Source: a virus. Taken from it: a DNA stretch of 29,684 bases. Positions 8,010 to 15,031 of this stretch are shown piece after piece. The DNA lies in IMG/VR virus record IMGVR_UViG_3300032050_007149, positions 1 to 29,684 of that record, one strand, 5' to 3'. The notes beneath the pieces are model-generated. The model made no database searches. It saw only the letters and a list, made by a program, of their open reading frames with translations, and was not told where the DNA came from. The position numbers were made by a program, and so were the translations under genes. How positions within the stretch are numbered: the first letter of the stretch is position 1; every line of letters begins with the position of its first letter.

Positions 8010-8177
8010 ATGGCAAAATTACATGAAGAAGTAGTTATCTTAAAATTAAGTAAACTAGTAAAAGAAAACAGTTCAGAACAAGCGACCCTAGCAGACAACG
8101 ATTTTTGCACAGCAATTGAAGAAGTTGCACAGCAACTGATAGGCGAAAATATTATTGTAGAAGTAGAAAGAGCATAA
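8010..8177 (+). CDS. Small acidic protein of unknown function, 55 aa
   Basis: ATG at 8010 follows a good ribosome site (AAGGAA, 7999-8004), 10 bases after nrdB. The product is MAKLHEEVVILKLSKLVKEN... ending IIVEVERA, a likely beta-alpha small fold with no membrane part. It lies two bases before the glutaredoxin start, filling what would otherwise be a gap. Not recognised; position suggests a link to ribonucleotide reductase. Confidence 0.65.
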   Translation: MAKLHEEVVILKLSKLVKENSSEQATLADNDFCTAIEEVAQQLIGENIIVEVERA

Positions 8178-8179
8178 AA

Positions 8180-8410
8180 ATGAAAGCTATTGTATGGAGC
8201 AAATACAATTGCCCTTATTGCGATCAAGCAAAGGCATTATTAACACAAAAAGGTTACACCATCGAAGAACGTAAAATTGGAGATGGATATACTAAAGAGG
8301 ATTTGCTGGAGGCAGTTCCAACAGCACGTACAGTACCGCAGATTTTTATCAATGAAGAATTAATCGGTGGATTTACTGAATTAAAGAAAAAACTAACAGA
8401 AGAGGCATAA
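8180..8410 (+). CDS. nrdC: Glutaredoxin
   Basis: 76 residues with the dithiol active site CPYC at 11-14, the TVPQIFI cis-Pro loop and the GGFTEL glutathione-binding end, all in the usual order. It would keep NrdA's C-terminal cysteines reduced and could also carry Fe-S clusters. It lies two bases after the small acidic gene and abuts the next ATG directly (TAA then ATG at 8411). Confidence 0.92.
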   Translation: MKAIVWSKYNCPYCDQAKALLTQKGYTIEERKIGDGYTKEDLLEAVPTARTVPQIFINEELIGGFTELKKKLTEEA

Positions 8411-8728
8411 ATGTTTTTAGAAAAATCAAAGTTCGCAGAAGGCGATATTATCAGTTTGAAATTAATCTCAGGCGAAGAAATCATTGGCAAGATGGTCAAA
8501 GAAGAAATGACTTCGATCACTATTGCAAGACCTTTGAGTATTGCAATGACTCCAAAAGGACCAGGACTTGCACCTGTAATGTTTACAGTAAGTCCTGATG
8601 CAGAATACACTATAAATAAAAGTGTAATTGTATTCCAAGGAGAAACTGTTAAAGAAATCGGTGAGCAGTATCTATTTCAAACAACAGGAATACAACCTGT
8701 AAGCGCAGGAAGCATTGTAACAGGATAA
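8411..8728 (+). CDS. Sm-like (LSm-fold) small protein
   Basis: 105 residues. The stretch GDIISLKLISGEEIIGKMVKEE (12-33) followed by a beta-strand alternation (SITIARPLSI) matches the Sm1 pattern of short LSm-like proteins, and a longer C-terminal half carries SVIVFQGE. T4-like marine phages often carry such a gene. It may bind RNA or act as a structural ring protein; function is not established. The start abuts the glutaredoxin stop, with AGAGG upstream inside grx. Confidence 0.55.
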   Translation: MFLEKSKFAEGDIISLKLISGEEIIGKMVKEEMTSITIARPLSIAMTPKGPGLAPVMFTVSPDAEYTINKSVIVFQGETVKEIGEQYLFQTTGIQPVSAGSIVTG

Positions 8729-8732
8729 TAAA

Positions 8733-9851
8733 ATGGCATTAGTACAGAGCATAGTTTACGACAACACAGTCAATCAGTGGAAGGTAACTCTTGATAGTCC
8801 TACTATCACTGTACAATCTTTTCCTGTAACTGTTTCCTATGATGGCACCTTAGGATCTACTTATATTGTTCCAACTGACGGTGTTCTTTACTCTGCAAAT
8901 AACAATACCTTAATAGTTCCAGCAGGCATTAGAGAGTTTGCTGTTATAATTGGGGTATTCTCTACTGTTTACAATATTTTCTTAGATGATTACACTATTG
9001 AATTAACTATCGGTACTGTAACAACATCTAAATTTTTCGATGTACAAGATCCTCAAGGAACTCCTGGACCAAAAGGTGATCCTGGTGCCCTTGGTCCTAA
9101 AGGTGACAAAGGGGATATTGGTTTAACAGGACCAATAGGACCGATTGGTCCTAAAGGTGATCGCGGAGATCAAGGTCTACCTGGCGCTAAAGGTGACCAA
9201 GGTGAGAAAGGCGAAAAAGGTGAAAAAGGCGATCGTGGCGAACAAGGTCTGCAGGGAGATCAAGGTGTACCTGGAATACAAGGGATACAAGGATTTAGGG
9301 GAGACACAGGCGCCGACGGAGCTCCTGGTCCTAGAGGATTTAATGGACCTCCTGGTCCCCAAGGCCCTTCTGGCCCTAAAGGTGAAGATGGTGTATTAGT
9401 CTGCCAAGGAGAAGAAGAACTTCCTGAATTAGATTTAACTATTCCGGGTGCGCCAGGTGCTGCACCTAAAGTAACTGAAGAACTTAAAGGCGTAGCATTT
9501 GACTATAGTGCTATACTAGGTAGAGCTGTAACTGCTTTAGAAACAATGGCAGAAACACAAAAGTTTATTGCACAGAACGTAGCCAGTATTCGTCAAAGTC
9601 AACTTGTTATTCGTATGCTGGCCTGCGGTCCGGGTATTAGGAATAGAGGTCCATATGACTGGGCTGGATTTGCATCTATCTATAGACAGTATGTACAGCA
9701 AGGTGAAGTACTTGATACTAGTAGACAAGTAACTGAAGAAGAACAACAACGTGCTTGGGCTGAATACATTTCTCTATTCAATGCTGTCAAAACTTTAGCA
9801 GCGTTTGACGATCCTCCAGTTGACAACCCGTTTGTTTCAGGACCAACCTGA
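8733..9851 (+). CDS. Collagen-like virion fibre protein
   Basis: 372 residues in three parts. Residues 1-105 are a beta-rich head (probably the virion attachment domain). About 107-219 are roughly 36 Gly-X-Y triplets with many KGD/KGE units (for example GEKGEKGEKGDRGEQG), able to form a triple helix. Residues 220-372 are an alpha-helical C-terminal domain (ALETMAETQKFIAQNVASIR, then EEEQQRAWAEYISLFNAVKTL). Such proteins serve as fibres or whiskers in tailed phages. The PAAR gene begins one base after its stop, linking it to tail-spike or baseplate genes. Repeats are short and varied, so replication slippage may change repeat number between relatives. Confidence 0.85.
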   Translation: MALVQSIVYDNTVNQWKVTLDSPTITVQSFPVTVSYDGTLGSTYIVPTDGVLYSANNNTLIVPAGIREFAVIIGVFSTVYNIFLDDYTIELTIGTVTTSKFFDVQDPQGTPGPKGDPGALGPKGDKGDIGLTGPIGPIGPKGDRGDQGLPGAKGDQGEKGEKGEKGDRGEQGLQGDQGVPGIQGIQGFRGDTGADGAPGPRGFNGPPGPQGPSGPKGEDGVLVCQGEEELPELDLTIPGAPGAAPKVTEELKGVAFDYSAILGRAVTALETMAETQKFIAQNVASIRQSQLVIRMLACGPGIRNRGPYDWAGFASIYRQYVQQGEVLDTSRQVTEEEQQRAWAEYISLFNAVKTLAAFDDPPVDNPFVSGPT

Positions 9852-9852
9852 T

Positions 9853-10116
9853 ATGCCAGGAGTATCAAGAGCAAGCGCAGACATTGCAGGATCTACGATT
9901 GTTAAAGGATCGAGTAATGTCTTTACTAACAATCTACCTACTGCACGTATAGGTGATCCTGTAGCAGGGCACGGTAAAGCACCGCACTCTGCACCGGTAA
10001 TGTCTACCGGAAGTCCAAACGTTTTTGCAAACAACATACCAGTATGTAGAGCCGGAGATATTGCAACATGCGGGCATCCAGCAACCGGTTCGTCAAATGT
10101 GTTTGCTAACGGTTGA
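9853..10116 (+). CDS. PAAR-domain tail spike tip protein
   Basis: ATG at 9853, one base after the collagen-like stop, gives 87 residues. The protein shows the PAAR repeat pattern: GSSNVFTNNLPTARIGDPV, then GSPNVFANNIPVCRAGDIA, then GSSNVFANG. Candidate zinc ligands are in GHGKAPHSAP and TCGHP. PAAR proteins cap the central spike of contractile tails, as T4 gp5.4 does. An in-frame upstream start at 9805 would overlap the collagen gene without a ribosome site and is less likely. Confidence 0.9.
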   Translation: MPGVSRASADIAGSTIVKGSSNVFTNNLPTARIGDPVAGHGKAPHSAPVMSTGSPNVFANNIPVCRAGDIATCGHPATGSSNVFANG

Positions 10117-10170
10117 CAAACGTTAAAAAATATAGTATTATGTGAGTATGACAAATAAACTTATACTCAC
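10107..10170 (+). promoter_or_regulatory. Early sigma70-type promoter with leaderless start and start-codon hairpin
   Basis: TTGACA (10113-10118), 17-base spacer, TATTAT (10136-10141); predicted +1 is 10148, exactly the ATG of the phosphatase gene. GTGAGTAT (10142-10149) and ATACTCAC (10163-10170) form a perfect 8-bp repeat that would pair the start codon in read-through RNA but is broken in RNA starting at 10148. A second small repeat, TAACG/CGTTA (10107-10111, 10121-10125), brackets the -35. Confidence 0.7.
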
Positions 10171-10738
10171 AGACGCAGACGGAGTGTTATTGGATTGGGA
10201 ATGGGCTTTCAAAGTTTGGATGACTGAACGAGGTTATCAGTTTGAAGAATCTGGAAAAACAACCTATTACCTACATCATCACTATAAAGGTACTACTAAA
10301 GAAGAAATCAAAAAGCTAGTTAAAATTTTTAACGAATCAGCCGCTATTGGATTTCTTCCTGCACTTCGTGACAGTGTTTACTATGTAAAACGACTACACG
10401 AAGAACACGGTTATCAATTCCGTGTAATTACAAGTCTTAGCTTAGATAAAAATGCCGCAAAACTTCGTGAAATGAACTTACGTAAGATTTTTGGCGATGC
10501 TATCGAAAGTGTCATTTGCCTAGACACTGGAGCAGACAAAGATACAGCATTAGAACCTTACAAAGATTCTGGTATGTGGTGGATTGAGGATAAACCAGAA
10601 AATGCTGATGTTGGGCAACGACTAGGACTAAAATCTATTCTAGTAGAGCACGGTCATAATATGCATTATCTTTGCACTTATCACCTAGTAAAAAATTGGA
10701 AACAAATTTATAGCATCGTAGTAGATGCTGATATATAA
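10148..10738 (+). CDS. HAD-like phosphatase (possible 5'-nucleotidase)
   Basis: 196 residues from ATG 10148, or 198 from GTG 10142; the promoter places +1 at 10148, so ATG is preferred. HAD motif I is seen as ILTDADGVLLDWEW (nucleophile Asp and acid Asp two residues apart, near residue 6), motif II probably as FRVITSLS, and motif IV as MWWIEDKPENADVG. The size and cap layout fit the 5'(3')-deoxyribonucleotidase-like HAD proteins found in marine phages, which would act on nucleotides; the substrate is inferred. Confidence 0.75.
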   Translation: MTNKLILTDADGVLLDWEWAFKVWMTERGYQFEESGKTTYYLHHHYKGTTKEEIKKLVKIFNESAAIGFLPALRDSVYYVKRLHEEHGYQFRVITSLSLDKNAAKLREMNLRKIFGDAIESVICLDTGADKDTALEPYKDSGMWWIEDKPENADVGQRLGLKSILVEHGHNMHYLCTYHLVKNWKQIYSIVVDADI

Positions 10739-10756
10739 TATAAAGGAGACCATAAC

Positions 10757-10954
10757 ATGGCACAAAACAAATATCAAGAGTTCACAAAAATCGTAGAAGC
10801 AATGGAGTCAGACTTCGAAAAGTTCTACGACAAAGAAGTTGGTGCTGCTGGCACTCGAGTTCGTAAAGCTTGCCAAGATTTAGCAAAGCTTTGCAAAGAA
10901 ACTCGTAACGATGTTACAGCAGTTAAGAATGCACGTAAAGAAACTAAAGAATAA
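10757..10954 (+). CDS. Histone H1-like (Hc1-type) DNA-binding protein
   Basis: 65 residues with strong ribosome site AAAGGAG (10741-10747). The pattern FEKFYDKEVGAAGTRVRKAC followed by QDLAKLCKETRNDV matches the N-terminal helical part of bacterial Hc1-like proteins as I recall them (FEKF..GN.AAGTRVRK..QEL). The Lys-rich tail of longer members is absent; only KNARKETKE remains. It may compact or coat DNA, phage or host. Transcribed with the upstream phosphatase after 18 bases. Confidence 0.65.
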   Translation: MAQNKYQEFTKIVEAMESDFEKFYDKEVGAAGTRVRKACQDLAKLCKETRNDVTAVKNARKETKE

Positions 10955-10964
10955 TTTCTTACTT

Positions 10965-10987
10965 CATGCAAACTAAATATTTGCATG
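10965..10987 (+). promoter_or_regulatory. Late promoter in the loop of an inverted repeat ending on the start codon
   Basis: CATGCAAA (10965-10972) and TTTGCATG (10980-10987) are a perfect 8-bp repeat; the 7-base loop holds CTAAATA (10973-10979). A T4-type +1 six bases after the box is 10985, the A of the ATG. Read-through RNA would hide the start; late RNA would be leaderless. Confidence 0.65.
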
Positions 10988-11563
10988 AAACTAGTTTACA
11001 TTCACGGAGCAAGTGCTACAGGTGAGAGCTTTAATTATATAAGAGAACATTTAAATCATAATAATGATATTGTAATCGAATATAATAGCAAAAATGGATT
11101 TGAAGAAAATCTAGCGCAGATGAAAGATATGCTTGTCAATTTTGACAATATGTTTTTCGTTTGCCACAGCCTGGGCGGCATCTATGCTCTGCACTTGGCA
11201 AATCATTTTAAAAATCAAGTTATTGGCGCTGTTACAATAAGTACCCCTTATGGAGGAAGTTCAGTAGCAGACTATGCTAGATATTTTCTTCCTTTCAGTA
11301 GGCTACTTAGGGACATAGGTCCTAATAGTAAGCCTATGAGGACAACTAGTAAACTTAAAGTTCTACATCCCTGGCTTAACATTGTTACCGTTAGGGGAGA
11401 CAGTCCTTGGATGGTTGAACCCAACGACGGCGTAGTTACTATTGACAGTATGAAAACTCGTAGTGACATGGAGTTTATTGAATTAGAACTCAATCACTAC
11501 GAAGTTGTAATAAGTCCAAAAACTGTAGAAATTTTAAAAGAAAAAATAAAAACTCATGTCTAA
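10985..11563 (+). CDS. Alpha/beta hydrolase, lipase-like
   Basis: 192 residues. It has an early strand VYIHGASATGESF (oxyanion region), the nucleophile elbow CHSLGG (Ser about residue 61), ISTPYGGSS after the next strand, the acid loop EPNDGVVTID (Asp about 143) and catalytic His in ELNHYEVV. The layout is that of small acylglycerol/PGAP1-like lipases. In phage it may attack host lipids at lysis or modify small esters; the substrate is unknown. No ribosome site; the ATG sits at the predicted late +1. It overlaps the radical SAM start by 8 bases. Confidence 0.82.
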   Translation: MKLVYIHGASATGESFNYIREHLNHNNDIVIEYNSKNGFEENLAQMKDMLVNFDNMFFVCHSLGGIYALHLANHFKNQVIGAVTISTPYGGSSVADYARYFLPFSRLLRDIGPNSKPMRTTSKLKVLHPWLNIVTVRGDSPWMVEPNDGVVTIDSMKTRSDMEFIELELNHYEVVISPKTVEILKEKIKTHV

Positions 11564-12665
11564 CCAGTTTTGCAGATTCTTAGGCAATCAATATAGATTC
11601 GATCTAGCTGGAACATCTCCTTGCTGTTGGTATTCAACAAGAATAAACCTTTCAACTAAAGAAGAGTTTCATTCTCTAAATGAAAAACTAACTGCACAAG
11701 ACACCTGGACAGACGAATGTGCTTTTTGTTTTAACAAAGAGAAAAAAGGATTAACTTCTCCAAGACAAGGATCAATGGAGAAATTTAATTTAAAAGGGTT
11801 AAATGCAACACACGAGCCGGATGAAATAACATCATTGGAAATACAGACTGATGCTGATTGCAATGGTGCTTGCCTTATTTGCGGAGTTCATAGTAGTAGC
11901 ACTTGGCAAAAACACGAAGCAAAATTTAACAAATATATAAGATTAGAAAACTTTAAAGACAAAGCTCAAGAAAGATTAGATTTTATAAAAGAAGTCATAG
12001 ATCTTTCTAAACTTAAAAAATTAGGATTTTCCAACGGAGGAGAACCGTTAAGAACTAAAACTCATCTGCTGTTTCTAAGAGAATTAGAAAAGATTGGAAA
12101 TCTAGGAAACGTACATGTACACTATGTTACCAATGGAAGTGTTAAACCTTGTGAAGAAACTGTTAAACTTTGGCGCAAGGCCAAAACTGTTGACATTTAT
12201 GTTAGCATAGATGGAATACAAGAACACTTTGATTATCTAAGATGGCCAATGGTATTCTCTCAAGTTGAAGATAATCTAAAATTTATATTAGATCTAGATA
12301 TTCCAGGAGTTCTTGGAACAAGTTACGCAGTAACTCCCTTTAGTGCATTCTATCACGATAGATACGAAGAATGGGCCAAACAGTTTTTCCAGTACTACAA
12401 AGATAATCCTAAAAAAATGAAGATTTTTGATTTTTTCTCAAATCCTTTTTCAGCAACTGGTACAGTGAATATGTCAGCAATTCCATCTAAGCTGAGATTT
12501 TTAATACTTAACAAATTCGGTCCAACACACAGCATATCTAAATTAACAATGCCTTTTGAAAGAGAACGTTATAATGTCTTTATGGAATATATAAAAGATC
12601 AAGATCAAAAGAGAAATTTAGATTTTAGAACAGTGTTCCCAGAAGTACAAGAATATTTTATATAA
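11556..12665 (+). CDS. Radical SAM (twitch-type) protein
   Basis: 369 residues. The [4Fe-4S]-binding triad is C-x3-C-x2-C in DCNGACLICG (near residue 100), with SNGGEPLRTKTH as the SAM-binding GGEP motif and a TIM-barrel-like course through VTNGSV and DIYVSIDG. An extra N-terminal set of cysteines (SPCCWYS near 22 and CAFCFNK near 56) lies ahead of the core, as in twitch-type members, and may hold an auxiliary cluster or zinc. These proteins occur in marine myophages, product unknown. The phage isc genes could serve this enzyme. It starts inside the lipase-like gene. Confidence 0.8.
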   Translation: MSNQFCRFLGNQYRFDLAGTSPCCWYSTRINLSTKEEFHSLNEKLTAQDTWTDECAFCFNKEKKGLTSPRQGSMEKFNLKGLNATHEPDEITSLEIQTDADCNGACLICGVHSSSTWQKHEAKFNKYIRLENFKDKAQERLDFIKEVIDLSKLKKLGFSNGGEPLRTKTHLLFLRELEKIGNLGNVHVHYVTNGSVKPCEETVKLWRKAKTVDIYVSIDGIQEHFDYLRWPMVFSQVEDNLKFILDLDIPGVLGTSYAVTPFSAFYHDRYEEWAKQFFQYYKDNPKKMKIFDFFSNPFSATGTVNMSAIPSKLRFLILNKFGPTHSISKLTMPFERERYNVFMEYIKDQDQKRNLDFRTVFPEVQEYFI

Positions 12666-12672
12666 CAGATTT

Positions 12673-12999
12673 ATGAAATATTGGTCTAGAGAGGATACTA
12701 AAAGTTGGATTGCTCAACTTGAGCATCGAATAGAAGATATCGAATACTATCTTAAAAAGACAGTCCAATGGTGCGAACAAAATGAAGTGTATGATGATAG
12801 GTTAATTTTTGTCTGTTTAATAATGACTGCATCCTGGGTTAGTTATATGCGTCATGAACCTTTAAGCAAACAAGAAATTTTTGAAATTTTGGGTGTTGAC
12901 GGTTGGGAAAATATTGAAGACGCCATTTTTGAATTTAACGGTGATTATGACTTTATGGAACATGAAGAACTATTGGAAATGATTGTAAGCTCATTCTAA
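12673..12999 (+). CDS. Hypothetical acidic protein
   Basis: 108 residues starting MKYWSREDTKSWIAQLEHRIEDIEYYL, a likely helical N-terminus, then FVCLIMTASWVSYM, which is moderately hydrophobic, and an acidic C-terminus (HEELLEMIVSSF). It starts 7 bases after the radical SAM gene without a clear ribosome site, so it is likely coupled. Not recognised. An early-type promoter begins immediately after its stop. Confidence 0.5.
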   Translation: MKYWSREDTKSWIAQLEHRIEDIEYYLKKTVQWCEQNEVYDDRLIFVCLIMTASWVSYMRHEPLSKQEIFEILGVDGWENIEDAIFEFNGDYDFMEHEELLEMIVSSF

Positions 13000-13052
13000 T
13001 TGACACGTTTCCAAAAAGGCTATATAATAGTGCTTGTGTATATAACTTTGGA
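13000..13052 (+). promoter_or_regulatory. Consensus early sigma70-type promoter within an inverted repeat
   Basis: TTGACA (13000-13005), 17-base spacer, TATAAT (13023-13028); +1 about 13035, leader about 24 bases. TCCAAA (13010-13015) pairs with TTTGGA (13047-13052) and TATATA (13021-13026) with TATATA (13039-13044). Both left arms lie before +1, so only read-through RNA can form the full hairpin. Confidence 0.75.
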
Positions 13053-13058
13053 CTAAGA

Positions 13059-13448
13059 ATGACCATGCATTTGCATCACCCTAGTTTGAGCCTTAATGGT
13101 AAAAAGAAGGGTAAAAAGAAATTCCGTAATGCAGATGAAGCTCAAAAAGCTCGTGACTTAGATGCAGATTGGAAAGAACTTCAAAAGAAGTGGGGTGTTG
13201 AAGCTGAAGAAAAAAAGCGTAAACGTGCCTTAACTTCGGAAGTTTGGACGCCGGGTCCTGCTACACATCGTGGCGCACAGGATCCTAAAATTGCCAGCGT
13301 AGACACTGGTTGGGCACCTTGCGTAAAGGCACCTGACAAAGTTTACACTGGTACCGAAATGCTGGGCATTGGACAGTTGCACAAAAGTAACGCTATCCCA
13401 GTCTTTAGGCAACAAGATGCCGAAGATCTAGCTAAAATGCGTAGATAA
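13059..13448 (+). CDS. Conserved phage protein of unknown function
   Basis: 129 residues, strongly basic N-terminal half (NGKKKGKKKFRNADEAQKAR, then a helix ELQKKWGVEAEEKKRKR) and a conserved-looking end with VDTGWAPC, YTGTEMLGIGQLHKSNAIPV and AEDLAKMRR. I recall the pattern SLDTG... YTG..MIGI..MHKSN.VP.F...A.DI.KMRR from proteins of many podoviruses and myoviruses; no function is known to me. It has its own consensus early promoter. ATG codons at 13059 and 13065 are both possible starts. Confidence 0.75.
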   Translation: MTMHLHHPSLSLNGKKKGKKKFRNADEAQKARDLDADWKELQKKWGVEAEEKKRKRALTSEVWTPGPATHRGAQDPKIASVDTGWAPCVKAPDKVYTGTEMLGIGQLHKSNAIPVFRQQDAEDLAKMRR

Positions 13449-13518
13449 TTAACTCTACATTTTAACTAATTAAATTACTAGCCTAAAAAACTAGCAATCC
13501 CGCGTAAAGGAGGAAAAA

Positions 13519-14049
13519 ATGATACGCTTTATTAAATTTTTACTTGTAGTACTTGGACTAGCATTAGTCGCAATAATAGGCTACAAAGCTGTCAAGTTCA
13601 AACTTGATCCTAATAAGGAAATCAATATCAAGATGAGCTCTGTGACTGCAGAAGTTCGTAACAAACAATTAGAGTGCCTTGCTCGTAATATCTATTACGA
13701 AGCAGGCAGTGAACCGTTTGAAGGTAAAGTTGCTGTAGCACAGGTTACTATAAACCGCGCCGAAAGTGGAAAATTCCCTTCAGATATTTGTCAAGTTGTT
13801 TATCAAAAGAATGTAGTGTATAGTAAAGTACTGTGCCAATTTAGTTGGTACTGCGAAGGCCCTAGTAAGGTGCCGCCAAAACATGTGGCAGCTTTCAAAG
13901 AAAGTGAAATCGTTGCTCGACAAGTTTTACTAGAAGGCTTTAGATTGCCTTCGATTACAGATGCGCTTTATTTTCATGGAGATTATATTAATCCCGGATG
14001 GAAACGAGAAAAAGTAGCTAAAATTGGCCGTCACATTTTTTACAAATAA
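13519..14049 (+). CDS. SleB-type cell wall hydrolase with signal anchor (lysin)
   Basis: 176 residues with a strong ribosome site (AAAGGAGG, 13507-13514). An N-terminal hydrophobic segment (FLLVVLGLALVAIIGY, 8-23) is a signal anchor. The Hydrolase_2 (SleB/CwlJ) domain follows: ECLARNIYYEAGSEPFEGKV with the catalytic Glu in YYEAG, AVAQVTINRAESGKFP, and later CQFSWYCEG and ALYFHGDYINPGW. It would cut peptidoglycan at lysis; the anchor suggests a SAR-like endolysin that needs no large holin hole. A small membrane protein follows after 9 bases. The 70 bases upstream (13449-13518) hold only a weak CTAG repeat. Confidence 0.88.
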   Translation: MIRFIKFLLVVLGLALVAIIGYKAVKFKLDPNKEINIKMSSVTAEVRNKQLECLARNIYYEAGSEPFEGKVAVAQVTINRAESGKFPSDICQVVYQKNVVYSKVLCQFSWYCEGPSKVPPKHVAAFKESEIVARQVLLEGFRLPSITDALYFHGDYINPGWKREKVAKIGRHIFYK

Positions 14050-14058
14050 AGGATTGAA

Positions 14059-14382
14059 ATGAATATCAGTACACTTCGCAATTTGGTTAGTATCCGTCAC
14101 ATGATGGATGGCATCAAAGAAAATATTGCTCACTTGTCTGCAGAGACGTTAGGATGGATTGGTGTTATTCTTATTCATCTAGCAACAATTCCTACATTAG
14201 TAGCTGTTTTAACTGGGCTCACTGAAAAAATGCCGCCTGTTGATATCGTATTGCTAATGTGGTTAGGTTTGTTTATGTTCTTTGTTAAGAGCGTAATTAG
14301 CAAAGATCTGCTCAATATCATTACTATTGGATTTGGATTCTTTGTTCAAGCTGTGTTATTAGCTTTGATCGTCTTTAAATGA
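14059..14382 (+). CDS. Small membrane protein, candidate holin
   Basis: 107 residues with about three membrane segments: around 33-53 (GWIGVILIHLATIPTLVAVL), 64-78 and 85-105 (IITIGFGFFVQAVLLALIVF). The ribosome site AAAGGA (14048-14053) precedes ATG 14059. Size, topology and its place directly after the SleB lysin make a holin or lysis regulator plausible, but no holin family is recognised. Confidence 0.6.
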   Translation: MNISTLRNLVSIRHMMDGIKENIAHLSAETLGWIGVILIHLATIPTLVAVLTGLTEKMPPVDIVLLMWLGLFMFFVKSVISKDLLNIITIGFGFFVQAVLLALIVFK

Positions 14383-14408
14383 ATAAATACTACAATAACA
14401 TAAGGAAT
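14381..14408 (+). promoter_or_regulatory. Late promoter ATAAATA with ribosome site
   Basis: ATAAATA at 14383-14389 overlaps the TGA of the membrane protein gene (14380-14382) and is followed by CTACA. Predicted +1 is about 14395; TAAGGA (14401-14406) is the ribosome site of the ATG at 14414. This is an ordinary leadered late promoter and a useful contrast with the leaderless ones. Confidence 0.65.
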
Positions 14409-14413
14409 GGATT

Positions 14414-15028
14414 ATGCCATCAGGATTTCAACAAGACGCAAACCAATTAAGCCCAGACTTCTACCGTGTAGTATTAACACTTAGCGGCGGTACTGGCAAC
14501 TACGGCGGAGCGGCGCCAGCAAACGGTGCAGTTAACCCATACGACTGGAACAGTTTCACTACTGCTCCTACTAGCCTTGCAAATGCACAACGTTTAGCAC
14601 GTGGCAATATGCGTTGGCAAGCTATTATTGAAGAATTAACTAAACATGCAGATGCACAAGTTATGGACGTAGAAGTTACTAGTGCCAACAATGCATTAGC
14701 TGACAGTGTACCTACTGCCATTAGTTTTACAGTTAAGTATGACCGTGATGACTTTGTATTAGGTGCAGTTCAAAAAATTGCTACTAGCTTTGCTCCAACA
14801 ACTGGTGCGGCAATAACTATTGACACTACAGCTAAAGCTATTCGTTACTTAGTAGGCACTGCTATTGCTCGCAATGCATACACTCGAACCTACAGAGTTT
14901 ATGACCCAAGTGACTTGTCCGAGACCCAAGTAAGTGTTACAATCAACACACCCGATACACAAGCTGATATCTTCGACGATGTTAGTGTTAGCTTGATTGA
15001 CGGAACTGAACTTACTTCAACAGTCTAA
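14414..15028 (+). CDS. Putative virion structural protein
   Basis: 204 residues. The N-terminus MPSGFQQDANQLSPDFYRVV and the stretch RLARGNMRWQAIIEEL (about 70-86) resemble late structural proteins I recall from marine T4-like phages. The rest is beta-rich with many Thr, Ser and Ala, suiting a virion surface or decoration protein. It has its own late promoter and ribosome site, which supports high late expression. No specific T4 gene counterpart can be named. Confidence 0.6.
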   Translation: MPSGFQQDANQLSPDFYRVVLTLSGGTGNYGGAAPANGAVNPYDWNSFTTAPTSLANAQRLARGNMRWQAIIEELTKHADAQVMDVEVTSANNALADSVPTAISFTVKYDRDDFVLGAVQKIATSFAPTTGAAITIDTTAKAIRYLVGTAIARNAYTRTYRVYDPSDLSETQVSVTINTPDTQADIFDDVSVSLIDGTELTSTV

Positions 15029-15031
15029 TAC

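Noticed and set aside
9051-9390. Tandem repeats as a CRISPR-like or satellite array
   Set aside because: Repeats are 9-base Gly-X-Y codons of a collagen-like protein in frame, with no spacers.
13449-13518. Regulatory element between the conserved unknown and the lysin
   Set aside because: Only a 4-bp CTAG repeat and a TTAAATTA stretch are seen; nothing beyond the AAAGGAGG ribosome site can be supported.
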